Shown: positions 33,056 to 42,874 of the stretch, one piece after another | How positions within the stretch are numbered: the first letter of the stretch is position 1 | Layout: each line of letters opens with the position of its first letter | Assembly: GCA_029531795.1 (NCBI GenBank) | Contig: JAPEIS010000014.1 | Location: forward strand, 372,001 to 436,000 | Length of the DNA: 64,000 nt | Direction of reading: 5' to 3' | Source of the DNA: Sclerotinia nivalis | Lineage: Eukaryota > Ascomycota > Leotiomycetes > Helotiales > Sclerotiniaceae | The notes under the pieces: model-generated | The model's input: the letters and a program-made list of their open reading frames with translations, nothing else | Told to the model about the DNA's origin: nothing | Database searches by the model: none | Translations under genes and position numbers: made by a program

Positions 33056-35620
33056 ATGGCTTCTGGTATAACTTTTAAAGGAGAACCCTTAAAAGGGAGG
33101 TCTAATTATATTGAATGGATAAATAAGGCTAAATTATACCTCGAAATTAATGGTTTTATGCCTTATATCGATGGATCCGAAACGCCTCCAAATAAATCAT
33201 TATATGTAAATGATAAAGGAGAGCCTTATACCCCAGAATTGGCTATTAAATTCAATGAAAAAGCTTCCGAATATCTTCGAAATGAAAAGAGAGCTTTAGG
33301 AGCTATTAAATCTATAATTAGCTTCGAATTAGTCGAAAGATTTAAGGATAAAACTACGGCTAAAACTCTCTGGGAAGCTATTAATAAAATATTCGGAGAA
33401 TCTTCACTAGAACTAATGGGGAGATATCTGAATAAACTAATAGAATCCAATTATAATAGTTCTGATGATATGGATGATTATACTAATTCTATTCAATCAT
33501 CGTATAACTATTTAAAATCAATGAAATACGAAATTCCGAAGGCTTTTATAGCATGGTTTCTTTTTAGAGGCCTACCTAGTTCTTTCGATGGTTTTGCCTC
33601 TAGAAAATACGAAGAATTAGCTAAGGAGCTAGCTAATAATGACAACAATATTGATTTAGATAATTTATTTTCTGAATTAATATCTGAAGAGGCTAGAATG
33701 AAATCTAATACAGATTTCAATGCAAATAAGGCTAGCTTTAAAAATAAGAATAAAACTCCTTATTGTAGTCATTGCCGAAAGAAGGGTCATTTAGAATCAA
33801 AATGCTTCATTAAATACCCTGAATTAAAGAATAATAAGGGTGCTAATAATAAGCAATCTAATTCTAATTCAAATTCGAATTCGAATAATGATTCGAGCAA
33901 AAAGAACCCTCTTTCAAACAAACAGTTAATGACTGTGAATCATAATATCGGAATAGCTAATTTAGCTAATATTTCGAAATATAAATTCATATTAGATTCC
34001 GGTGCCACAGAACATTATTGCCCTAATAAAGAATGGTTTATTAATTATAAACCATTAAAGAATCATTGTATCACTGTAGCTAGTGGTGAAAACGTCTCAA
34101 TCGAAGGAATAGGCGATATTCCTATTATTATTAATAATAATTCAGAGGTGATTATTCAAGGGGTATATTATATACCCAAATTAGCTACAACCTTAATTAG
34201 TACGAATAAAATAGCTACTAGAGGTTGGGCTAGTCATATTATCCCTCCTGGAGACAAAATCAACCTAGTTCATAAAGGGTATAATATTAAAACCACAGCT
34301 CCTTGGATCAATAATGCTTATTATTTAGATTTTAAAATAAACTCTAAATATATCGAAAGCATTAATACCAATAACAGCTCTGAATTCGAAGAAGAACCAG
34401 AGCTATTAGCCAATAAAATCGATTTGAATCTAATGCATAAGAGATTAGGTCATATCAATAAGGATCATCTCATCAAATCCTTAAATATTAAATCAGAAGA
34501 TAATATATCTGATTTAAATACATGCGAACCATGTAAATTCGGCAAATTCCATCAAATAATAAGCCGAGAACCTTCTGAAATACCTCCTATATCGAATAAA
34601 TTCGAAAAATTCAGCCTTGATATTGCAGGGCCCTTTCGAATTACAGGAATTAAAGGTGAAAAATACTTTTTAACCTTTACGGAATGGGCTACTAGAGCTA
34701 TTTGGGTATATCCCATTAAATTCAAATCACAAGCCTACGATATTCTAATAGAGTTTTATAATCTAATTAAAACTCAGTTTAAAATTAACATTAAAATATT
34801 AAGACTAGATAATGCTCTAGAGTTTTTATCGAATAAATGGTCTATTTTCATCAAAAATCACGGGATTATTTCAGAGTATATAAGCCCGTATACGCATTCC
34901 CAAAATGGAATAGCTGAGGTATTAAATAGATATATAATCGAAAGATTATTATGTCTAATTAAAGAAAAAGATATTCCTCTTTTTCTATGGCCTTATCTAA
35001 TTCAGGCTATAGCCCATATCAAGAATAGAACCTATAATAGTTCTATTAAATCATCACCTTTCGAATTGATATATAATAAGAAACCTAATCTAGATTACAT
35101 AAAAATACTAGGTTCACTCACTTATATATTGAATAACAAAGAAATTCGAAAAGGGAAAATGGATTTTAGGGCTCGAAAAGGTATATTAGTAGGTTTTGAA
35201 TCCTCTAATAACTTTCTAATATATATCCCTGCAATAAAAAGAGTGATTAGTGCAAGGGATGTTGATATTCAGGAGAATTTAAAATATTCCGATGAATATA
35301 AAAATCAGGATTTAAATATTTTGGAAGAAGAAAGCCCTGATTTCGAACCTATTAATACTATAAGTCAAGAAGAAGAAAATTCAACTTCAATTATAGTAGA
35401 AACCCCTACTCCTGAAAGGGAAATAGTCGAAATATCCGACGAATCAGAGCTTTCGGATGTTGAAATCAAAGAAAACTCTTTCGAAAAACCCGAAATTCGA
35501 ACCTCTAAACGAATTAGAGGTCTAGAACCTGAAAATAAAGGCTTTTCATATGATCATAAAGGTGTGTCATACTATGGTCTAGCTTTTTCGGGGTATTTTA
35601 ATTCGATCAATAAGGGGTGA
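33056..35620 (+). CDS. Copia Gag-protease-integrase polyprotein
   Basis: 854 residues from ATG at 33056. Gag region 1-230 (retrotran_gag-like, with WINKAKLYLEINGF and LWEAINKIFG). Zinc knuckle CSHCRKKGHLESKC at about 237-250. Protease active site LDSGATEHYC at about 313-322. Integrase His/Cys zinc region HKRLGHIN...TCEPCKFGK, then the DDE core: FSLDIAGPF (first Asp), RLDNALEF (second Asp) and GIAEVLNR (Glu). After the core comes the usual linker with the C-terminal integrase motif (RARKGILVGFESSNNFLIY). It stops at TGA (35618-35620) just where reverse transcriptase should follow. A 486-bp leader precedes it. Confidence 0.93.
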   Translation: MASGITFKGEPLKGRSNYIEWINKAKLYLEINGFMPYIDGSETPPNKSLYVNDKGEPYTPELAIKFNEKASEYLRNEKRALGAIKSIISFELVERFKDKTTAKTLWEAINKIFGESSLELMGRYLNKLIESNYNSSDDMDDYTNSIQSSYNYLKSMKYEIPKAFIAWFLFRGLPSSFDGFASRKYEELAKELANNDNNIDLDNLFSELISEEARMKSNTDFNANKASFKNKNKTPYCSHCRKKGHLESKCFIKYPELKNNKGANNKQSNSNSNSNSNNDSSKKNPLSNKQLMTVNHNIGIANLANISKYKFILDSGATEHYCPNKEWFINYKPLKNHCITVASGENVSIEGIGDIPIIINNNSEVIIQGVYYIPKLATTLISTNKIATRGWASHIIPPGDKINLVHKGYNIKTTAPWINNAYYLDFKINSKYIESINTNNSSEFEEEPELLANKIDLNLMHKRLGHINKDHLIKSLNIKSEDNISDLNTCEPCKFGKFHQIISREPSEIPPISNKFEKFSLDIAGPFRITGIKGEKYFLTFTEWATRAIWVYPIKFKSQAYDILIEFYNLIKTQFKINIKILRLDNALEFLSNKWSIFIKNHGIISEYISPYTHSQNGIAEVLNRYIIERLLCLIKEKDIPLFLWPYLIQAIAHIKNRTYNSSIKSSPFELIYNKKPNLDYIKILGSLTYILNNKEIRKGKMDFRARKGILVGFESSNNFLIYIPAIKRVISARDVDIQENLKYSDEYKNQDLNILEEESPDFEPINTISQEEENSTSIIVETPTPEREIVEISDESELSDVEIKENSFEKPEIRTSKRIRGLEPENKGFSYDHKGVSYYGLAFSGYFNSINKG

Positions 35621-37245
35621 AACTCGAAATCGACGACGAAAATTCGAAAAACCTTCAATTAGCCTTCGATATTCGGCTTAATAATAACAACAAAATCATT
35701 ATTAAAAAGCCTGATCATATATTGACCGAACCAAAATCCTATAAAGAAGCAATTAGCTCACCGGAGAAAGAATATTGGCTAAAAGCTATGGACTACGAAA
35801 TAAATACCCTTGAATTGAATAAAACCTGGGATATTATTAATAATCCAAATAACAATAAAACCCTTAAAACTAGATGGGTTTATAAAATAAAGGATTTGGG
35901 TGATTTCATCGAATTCAAAGCTAGATTCGTAGCTAAAGGATTCGAGCAATTATACGGATTAGACTATATTGATACCCATGCATCCGTAGTTAAATCGATG
36001 GCTTGGAAGCTATTATTCGTATTAGCTCTCCAAAATGATTGGCTAATTCATAAAATCGATATGGTATTAGCTTTTGCTCAAGGCAATATCGATACACCTC
36101 TGATCTTAACCCCTCCTGAAGGCTTTAATGAATTAAATAATAAAGCTTTAAAATTAAATAAGGCTTTATACGGTCTAAAACAATCGGCTCGAATCTGGTA
36201 TTATACCTTAAAAGACATTCTAAACAAATTAGATTTCAATAATCTAATCACTGAAGAATGTATTTTTATCAATAAGAATAAGAATATCATTCTCAGTATA
36301 TACGTCGATGATATAGCTATTATAGCTCCAAATCAAGAGATTATTAATGAATTCATTAGTAATCTTAAAAAGCATTTCGATTTAAAAGATCTAGGGCCTA
36401 TTAAAGACTATTTAGGCATTCAAATCGAAAGAAAAGCCGACTGTTTAAAGCTACACCAATCAGAACACACCAAAAAGATATTAGCTAGATTCGGAATGCT
36501 AGATTCACACCCTGTTTCCACTCCAATGGATCCGAAAATAAAGCTTTACTATAATAAAGAAAAAGCTAATAATAAGGATATAAAATTATATCAAGAAATT
36601 ATTGGTTCTTTATTATATTTATCACTTGGAACTAGATTAGATATAGCTTTTCACGTCGGTAGATTAGCTAGTTTCTCGTCCAATCCTAGCTCTATACATC
36701 TCCAAGCCGCAAAAAGAATACTACGATATTTAAGAGGTACTATTAATAAAGGTACTAATTATAAACGCAATAATAACCCTTATATTAAAGGTTATTGTGA
36801 TTCGGATTATGGGGGTGATGTTAATACGTATAAATCAACTAGCGGATACGTATTTACACTAGCAGAAGGGCCTATTAGTTGGAAATCTAAACTACAATCA
36901 GTAGTAGCTCAATCAACTTCAGAGGCTGAATTTATAGCTATTAATATTGCAGCTAAAGAGGCTATATATATTAAAAAGCTATTAAAAGAACTCAATCTGT
37001 ATAAACAAGATAAATTCCCACTATATACAGATAATCAAGCCGCGCTAGCACTTGCTAAAAACCCTATATTTCACGAAAGAAGCAAGCATATAGCAATACG
37101 GTTTTACTATATTAGAGATATTATAAATTCAGGTGATTTAGATCTAATTTATATATCTACTAATGATCAAAAAGCCGATGGCCTTACTAAGCCATTAGCT
37201 CGAATTAAATTAATCGAATTCTTAAAACAGATTAATTTATATTAA
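35617..37245 (+). CDS. Copia reverse transcriptase-RNase H region (other frame)
   Basis: The frame is open from 35,614 to the stop at 37,245, about 542 residues, with no ATG at its beginning. It lies in the -1 frame relative to the upstream frame, so it would need a -1 shift on the G run (GGGGTGA) or a single-base change. Reverse transcriptase motifs are intact: YKEAISSPEKEYWLKAMDYE, TRWVYKIKD, KIDMVLAFAQGNI, LNKALYGLKQSARIWY and YVDDIAIIA at about 229. RNase H follows (GYCDSDYGGD, STSGYVF, SWKSKLQSVVAQSTSEAEF, LYTDNQAAL). The catalytic residues are all present. Confidence 0.93.
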   Translation: MKLEIDDENSKNLQLAFDIRLNNNNKIIIKKPDHILTEPKSYKEAISSPEKEYWLKAMDYEINTLELNKTWDIINNPNNNKTLKTRWVYKIKDLGDFIEFKARFVAKGFEQLYGLDYIDTHASVVKSMAWKLLFVLALQNDWLIHKIDMVLAFAQGNIDTPLILTPPEGFNELNNKALKLNKALYGLKQSARIWYYTLKDILNKLDFNNLITEECIFINKNKNIILSIYVDDIAIIAPNQEIINEFISNLKKHFDLKDLGPIKDYLGIQIERKADCLKLHQSEHTKKILARFGMLDSHPVSTPMDPKIKLYYNKEKANNKDIKLYQEIIGSLLYLSLGTRLDIAFHVGRLASFSSNPSSIHLQAAKRILRYLRGTINKGTNYKRNNNPYIKGYCDSDYGGDVNTYKSTSGYVFTLAEGPISWKSKLQSVVAQSTSEAEFIAINIAAKEAIYIKKLLKELNLYKQDKFPLYTDNQAALALAKNPIFHERSKHIAIRFYYIRDIINSGDLDLIYISTNDQKADGLTKPLARIKLIEFLKQINLY

Positions 37246-37275
37246 TATTATTAAAATATTTAATACACTTATTAT

Positions 37276-37282
37276 GGGGGTG
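37276..37282 (+). other. Polypurine tract of the copia element
   Basis: GGGGGTG directly before the 3' LTR, the expected plus-strand primer position, though interrupted by one T. Confidence 0.55.
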
Positions 37283-37812
37283 TGTGAGAATTCCTAATAA
37301 GTTATTAAAACACTTAATAATATTTACCGAACCAATAGTTATATGATCACGTGATATATTAATAATATGATTTCATATTATTAAATTTTATTATTATATA
37401 AAATTTCGATCATATATCATATCAGAATGATTTATAATGGAATAGAATGAAATGGAAGCATATAGAATTTTCTTATTCTCAGATTGAATACTATTGGTTA
37501 TTATTTCCTTTTATTATATAAAATGATTCTATAAGATTCGATTTAAATCGATCTTATTTATAATCATAGAATAGTGTAGAATCTCATTAAAATCTATAAA
37601 TACGAAGATCTTCTTCAAAGAATTCTTCGAAAAAATAAGCAGATAAAAAATTCAATATTCAATATATATATAATTCTGACTTCAATATTCTATTGTTCAT
37701 ATATTCGATCACTCCTAAGCTAAATACGACTAAGTCTTCCACTATTATAATAAATAATATTATAGTATTATTATTATATTATTTATTATTATCCGATCAA
37801 CCTCCTACGAGA
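37283..37812 (+). repeat. 3' LTR of the copia element
   Basis: 530 bp; I see no difference from the 5' LTR. Followed by the target duplication AAGAC. Confidence 0.95.
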
Positions 37813-39410
37813 AAGACCCTGACGATGAGCATAGTGTTAATTTTACGACGGTGGAAAAGGTTTGAAGTCAATTTCCTGAATTGAAAGGCAGGACTAATTG
37901 CGAAATAGTTGGAATGGGCATTTTTCCTCATGCAAATCATGTCCATGGGCTTTACAAAGCTTAGTTTCATATTCTTCTTCAGAAGAATATTCGTAACTAG
38001 CCGTCGATCGCTGTTCTCAATAGTATCTGCTTGTGTTTTAATACTCGTTGTACTATGGTGTCTGGCATTCTTTCTTTGGTTTCTTCTATCGTGTGGCAAT
38101 AAGTTTGCTACGCGATGGACCACAATCAATACGCTCCATCATAACTGTCCAAGTGACATCAAGAGTGACCTTGCACTTGCAATTTCTGACTTCTTGACGG
38201 ATGTAATGATACTGGGTCTCCCTATCCCAATGGTACGTATATTAATAATCGCCTTTGTATTCGAGAGAAATGATTTTGATGCGCTGCTGAATTTAGGTTT
38301 TGAGGCTTCAAATGTCGACCTGCAGAAAGATCGCGGTGCTGGCTGTATTTGGATTAGGTGCAGTGTAAGTACCCGTAAAGCATGAACTTCTATGGATGAA
38401 AAAAAACACAACCACTGACTGTTATTCTTCGGCAGTGCTCTCATAGCATCCATCATTCGGCTGGCTTTGTTTGTCAACATCACTGGAAGTGAGTCCGAGA
38501 TCCAATACAGACCATAATTAGTCACGAGAAAGTTTAGACAAGAACATTCTACTGACATTGATATAACAGTTGCATCTGGAAAGATTAAAGATCCTAATGC
38601 CGATAACGATTGTGCGTTCCAAAATCGTTGCTTCTCCTGTCTGTAATTGGTACAACTAACATGAAAATGTAGTACTTACCACGCGTTCTCTATTTTGGTC
38701 CATGTTAGAGTCAGGACTTGCACTTATAGCATGCTGCTTGCCCTCTTTCAACTACTTAGCTGGGCTACCTCCATTCCGTTCGATAATTGACAGCTTTCGA
38801 AACATTACTAGCCTTTGGTCTTCATCTGAACATTATAAAATGAGCCAGGGGAATGATAACTCTCAACTCAAAGCTGAAAACCAATCATTGGCTTCGCGAA
38901 AAGCCCTAGTACCCGAGTCTGCTGATTCTGCTAAGATCGAGACATATGCCATGGGTGATGTACCAAAGATAAATCATGGGAGAAGGGCAGGAAAAGACGG
39001 CATCTGGGTGGATAAAGTAGTAGAGCAGGATAACTATATCGTGTAGAATATTCAGTTAAATTCGAAGTAGAGAAAGGTGGTCTAGGTAGTCTGTGGATTC
39101 TGAGAGGTTTGGGTATTGGTTGGTGGATTCTTAGTAGAAAGACAGAATATGGATGATTCAGCAGTCATAGATTAGGCAAATGCCAGGGAAATTTATGTAC
39201 GAAATTCAGAATGTAGTAGGCCGTACAGGTTCTTGTAAGATACCCTAAATTTGATTGGTGTCTACGCCGCAGAAATGCAGACAGATGTGGGGCCATAAGG
39301 TTACAATCGGCAGTTGAGTATCGTAACTGATACAATATTGGAGATAAGATCATACTCCCCGTTTCTCTTCCAACTCAAATGTGCCAAAAGTTTTAGTCCA
39401 GCTCTGCATC

Positions 39411-40983
39411 ATGAAGGAAGGAAAGGAAAAACCGGATAATCTTACTGACGCAAATCCTGGCACTACCATCTCAATTTTACCAACAGTGCTAGCCCTTACC
39501 AGTACACCACTCTCCAGCACCTCTGGGGCAGTGGTAGACTACGATGGACCCAACGATGCTTCCAATCCTAGAAATTGGTCCAAAGCCTACAAATGGACTT
39601 TAATGGTTATAATTAGTGGACTCTCTATGACAACGTAATGGAATCAGATTCAACTATATCGTATTATTAGTGTTACTGACGGCTTAATGTAGGAATATCA
39701 CCGTGCTAATCTGCGCTCCTGCCATACCACAGATTCTGGAGGAGTTTCATTCTGTTAGTGTACTCAATTCGACTCTTATCGTTACAATATGGAACTTGGG
39801 GGCTGCTATTGGTTGTCTGTTTATGGGTCCCCTAAGCGAAATCTCCGGGCGTAGACCCGTCTACAATTTGGCAAACCTCTTGTTCCTCCTCTGTATTATA
39901 GCAGAGACACAAAGCAAGAATGTTGCTATGGTCATTGTTTTTCGATGTCTGGGCGGAGTAAGCACAGCTACAACAGCCTTGAATCCAACTATTGTGGGAG
40001 ATATGTTCAGTGTTGAGGAGAGAGGTCGTGCTCAGTCTCTTCTTTCCCTTATGCCTCTGATAGGGCCAGCCATTGGACCTATATTTGGAGGTTATATAGC
40101 GCAGGCAAAGGGCTGGCGATGGACATTCGGTCTAGCTGGCATTACTTCTGGAACATTTAGCATTCTGTTCTTTCTAGTGTACCGTGAAAGCTACGATGGA
40201 ACAATCCTCCGAAATAAAGCAGCACGGATGCGCAAGGAGTCCAACGATGAAAGTATTCATTCTCGGTTCGATCAACGAGGCTCGAAGACAAGTATGATGG
40301 TCAACGCACTCGTGAGACCACTCAAGATGTTCGCCGCTCCAATATTCACAATATTGGTATTCTCTCTGTGTTTACTTTCTTCATATGTATATCTATTAGC
40401 ATCAACCATTACCGAAGTATTTCAGACGAATTATGGATTTTCAGAGGGTGAAGCCGGGCTCACGTTTCTTGGGCTCGCCACTGGTATGGCATTAGGTGCA
40501 ATCCTTTGCTCCGCAGTTTTAGATTGGTACACAAAACGGATGAAGCTTCTCCATGGCGGCGATATCAAACCAGAATGGCGCCTCCCTCCGATGACCCTGG
40601 GATTCGTGATTGCTCCGATGGGACTTGTCATATATGGTTGGACAGCTTACTACCATATACACTATATTGTTCCAATTATTGGAACTGCACTATGTGGTTT
40701 TGCGACCTATACTGTAGTGGTTCCGGTTACCACATACCTGGTTGATATATCTGGGATTTTTCGCGGTTCCGCAATGTCTGCAATGACCATGTCTCGCAAT
40801 GTCATGTCTACGATCTTGCCGCTGGCCGGACCGCCGTTATATCGGTCACTCGGTTTGGGCTGGGGAAACTCCGTTCTCGCCTTTATTGCTCTATCATTCG
40901 CTCCTCTGCCGTTCCTTTTACTTCTGTATGGAGAGCGTATTCGGACCAAATCGCGACTAGAAAACTGCATGCGGCAACCCTAG
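39411..40983 (+). CDS. MFS transporter, DHA1-like (drug/polyamine:H+ antiporter type)
   Basis: The protein should be a plasma-membrane proton antiporter exporting drugs, polyamines or metabolites; the substrate is not readable. Two exons, 39411-39634 and 39693-40983, over a 58-nt phase-2 intron, give 504 residues. The N-terminal cytoplasmic end has the fungal DHA1 signature (PNDASNPRNWSKAYKWTLM). Motif A between helices 2 and 3 is clear: MGPLSEISGRRPVYNL. The antiporter motif C region is LMPLIGPAIGPIFGGYIAQA. Twelve hydrophobic segments can be traced with a charged central loop (KAARMRKESNDES). The C-terminus is short and basic. The gene is intact and reads away from the disrupted rhodopsin-domain gene. 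It might export a product of the UstYa-like region, but that is speculation. Confidence 0.9.
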
Positions 40984-41593
40984 AGCTCGGGTTCAAGCAA
41001 CTAAACTTTGGAACGAACATCGTGGTGATTATACCTGTGGTTTCGTGTTGGCGAGGATGATGCTGCAGGATCTCATCACCAGAGGAAAGATTATTAAGGG
41101 AGGATAAACCGCCATTTTTAAAGACGATGTGATATTCAGATACAAAAGTCGACGGGAATTTCTTTCATGGTTATGTTTATAGAGGTGTCTGGACGTTGAA
41201 GATATATACTGGAGTAACAGTATACCCTATCCGGATCCCTTACCACTCAGGCCCCTAGCCTCTTCGGAAAACTAGGAGAACTCCTGTAATCATAAGATTG
41301 TGGAATGACCGTCAAATTAATTTGCACTGTCAGATCATGTCGGTCGACCGCTTTTCTAGCTGTCAAGAATCACATCAATAACAATACATCGTTTCATATT
41401 AACCTCATTATAAACATTTTAAATCCTATGATGCTTTAAATCTGAAGATTATATCATAATCTTCAAAATATCCTCTTGAGGAGTGTGATTTTGACATGAT
41501 GTCGAGCAATTAGTTTTGTCAAGTCAAATGATTTCATATCGTCTTTCACGATACGCACTTTTCCAAGAAGCGCTTATGTGTTCTTATTAGAGA
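40984..41593. other. Intergenic downstream of the MFS gene
   Basis: No gene seen. Ends with the left target duplication (41586-41593) of the hAT-like element. Confidence 0.5.
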
Positions 41594-41987
41594 CAGGGTG
41601 TCCAATAGTCCGGACTGCAGGATGGACTAAATGTTTTAAATTAAATAGTCCAGCTTTAGTCCATTGATAAATTAAATAGTCTGTTTTTAATATCGAAGTC
41701 TCTCAACAAACAGGACTGAAGTCTAGATGAGCTAGATTTTTGGATTGAATAATGATATCATATGATATTATATAATATAATTATTGAATCCAAAAGTCCG
41801 AATTATAGTTTAAACCTTTAAATATTAGATTATCTCAGACTTTTTATATTAAAAGTTCTTTAATAATCTATCTAAGGCGAACAAGTGAGAATACGAACCA
41901 GAGCCTCGAATATAATCCAATAAAATCATAGATTAGCCGTCCGGAAGGCCGTCCGGACGGAATACAGCAAGACTATTAGACACACTG
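41594..41987. mobile_element. hAT-like miniature inverted-repeat element, 394 bp
   Basis: Ends are inverted repeats: CAGGGTGTCCAATAGTC on the left, GACTATTAGACACACTG on the right (17 bp, two mismatches), with the CAG-type ends usual for hAT transposons. A perfect 8-bp target duplication ATTAGAGA flanks it (41586-41593 and 41988-41995), also the hAT length. The interior is AT-rich with repeated 'taaattaaatagtc' units and no coding capacity, so it is non-autonomous. Confidence 0.88.
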
Positions 41988-42009
41988 ATTAGAGAATTGG
42001 ACTTGTCGA

Positions 42010-42084
42010 AGCTTGTCGCACGTTAGTCCAGCCCTACTTCCATTAGGTGTAGTGGGGAGCTTGTCGCACGTTAGTCTAGCCCTA
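42010..42084. repeat. Short tandem direct repeat, 27-bp units 48 bp apart
   Basis: The unit starting AGCTTGTCGCACGTTAGTC occurs at 42010-42036 and 42058-42084 with one mismatch. Directly beside the hAT-like element. Role unknown. Confidence 0.7.
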
Positions 42085-42488
42085 TCCCCACATCATGATC
42101 GCGTGGCGTGATCTGATACCGATATTTACATGTGTCTTCTAGGGGGGTCGAAATTGAGATTGGTGCATACAGATGTGCAGAAATATTACAGTTACAGAAG
42201 AATGATAGATTACGTGTAATAATCGGCATTTGCATATATTGCTTTCCAGTCCTCAATGGCCCGGAGGATCCAAAGATGCCCTTACATCATTCCATGGGCT
42301 CGCTTTTCCCATATGATATTCCTACTGGAACAGAATTTTTGATGTGTGTCATAATCTCGGCTATTGAGTACTAGTAGGTCGCTAATAACTATTTGGGCTG
42401 AAAAGGTGACCAAATGAGGGAATAGTCCAAAGTCTGACATCATTAAACAAGTCAATTAGATAGAAAAAAAAAGCAGAAACCGAAACTA

Positions 42489-42642
42489 CTTGGACGGGGC
42501 ACAAAAGAAGCATACGCAAAATAAGCGAATTTACCCTATGATTTTAATTATAATATTATAGATTTTTAACAAATTATATTGAGATTTGAAGGAATTATAG
42601 TCATTCTAGTTTTGTCTATACCTCTTTTGTGCCCCGCCCCAG
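42489..42642. mobile_element. Miniature inverted-repeat element with TA target, 154 bp
   Basis: Terminal inverted repeats of about 26 bp with four mismatches; the shared core is CGGGGCACAAAAGA on the left and its complement TCTTTTGTGCCCCG on the right. The element is flanked by TA on both sides (42487-42488, 42643-42644), the Tc1/mariner-type target. Interior AT-rich, non-coding. It lies about 230 bp upstream of paralog C, inside its likely promoter. Confidence 0.82.
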
Positions 42643-42874
42643 TAAATCAATAGATCAAAAGCCTAGTGTTAATCACCCTTTATAAACTCTACAATTTCCT
42701 CATCTTCTCATTTCTGATTTCTTTCCAAACTTCACATCCATAGAACACAGCGAATATTTGAATTCATTTACTCTTCTAACTCAAACAATCTCCATTTATA
42801 TAATCATCAACTTAACAAGACCTTGCTCAAAAGATATCTATATGCTTTTCTCGACTCAATTTAAATCCAAATCG

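Larger units (their letters stand above)
32040..37812 (+). mobile_element. Ty1/copia LTR retrotransposon, full length, 5,773 bp
   Basis: Two 530-bp direct LTRs flank an internal region with gag, protease, integrase, reverse transcriptase and RNase H in Ty1/copia order. A 5-bp target duplication AAGAC lies directly outside (32035-32039 and 37813-37817). The LTRs start TGTGAG and end CGAGA, so the ends are TG...GA rather than the usual TG...CA. I found no difference between the two LTRs when comparing them line by line, so the insertion is young. The element is far more AT-rich than the host genes around it. Pol is broken once by a frame change at 35,614-35,620. Confidence 0.96.
31679..39046 (+). 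pseudogene. Pth11-like rhodopsin-domain membrane protein gene split by a copia element
   Basis: This fungal seven-helix family (often called Pth11-like, SAT4 or rhodopsin-domain) includes candidate surface receptors. Exons: 31679-31828, 31898-31934, 31984-32039, [insertion], 37818-37859, 37909-38232, 38297-38364, 38436-38488, 38570-38611, 38673-39046. Left out, the insertion falls inside exon 3 and every remaining joint is in phase, implying a former product of 381 residues. Membrane segments are seen in each piece (AAGAVFLVLCIISVSLRFL; LMVIGCSLVLIIG; FSIVSACVLILVVLWCLAFF; VLAVFGLGA; LIASIIRLALFV). Family marks include DDWLTI and FLTDVMILGLPIPM. The tail after the last helix is hydrophilic. 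Apart from the insertion no other lesion is visible, so the disruption is recent. Downstream exons might still be transcribed from the LTR. Confidence 0.85.

Noticed and set aside
32040..37812. Reading the copia element as repeat-induced-mutation damaged
   Set aside because: Despite the high AT content both pol pieces are open with intact active sites and the LTRs look identical, which does not fit mutation by RIP.
27324..40983. A complete biosynthetic cluster (UstYa-like, acetyltransferase, transporter)
   Set aside because: No core synthase, no clear precursor peptide, no peptidase or P450, and no cluster regulator in the window; proximity alone is not enough.
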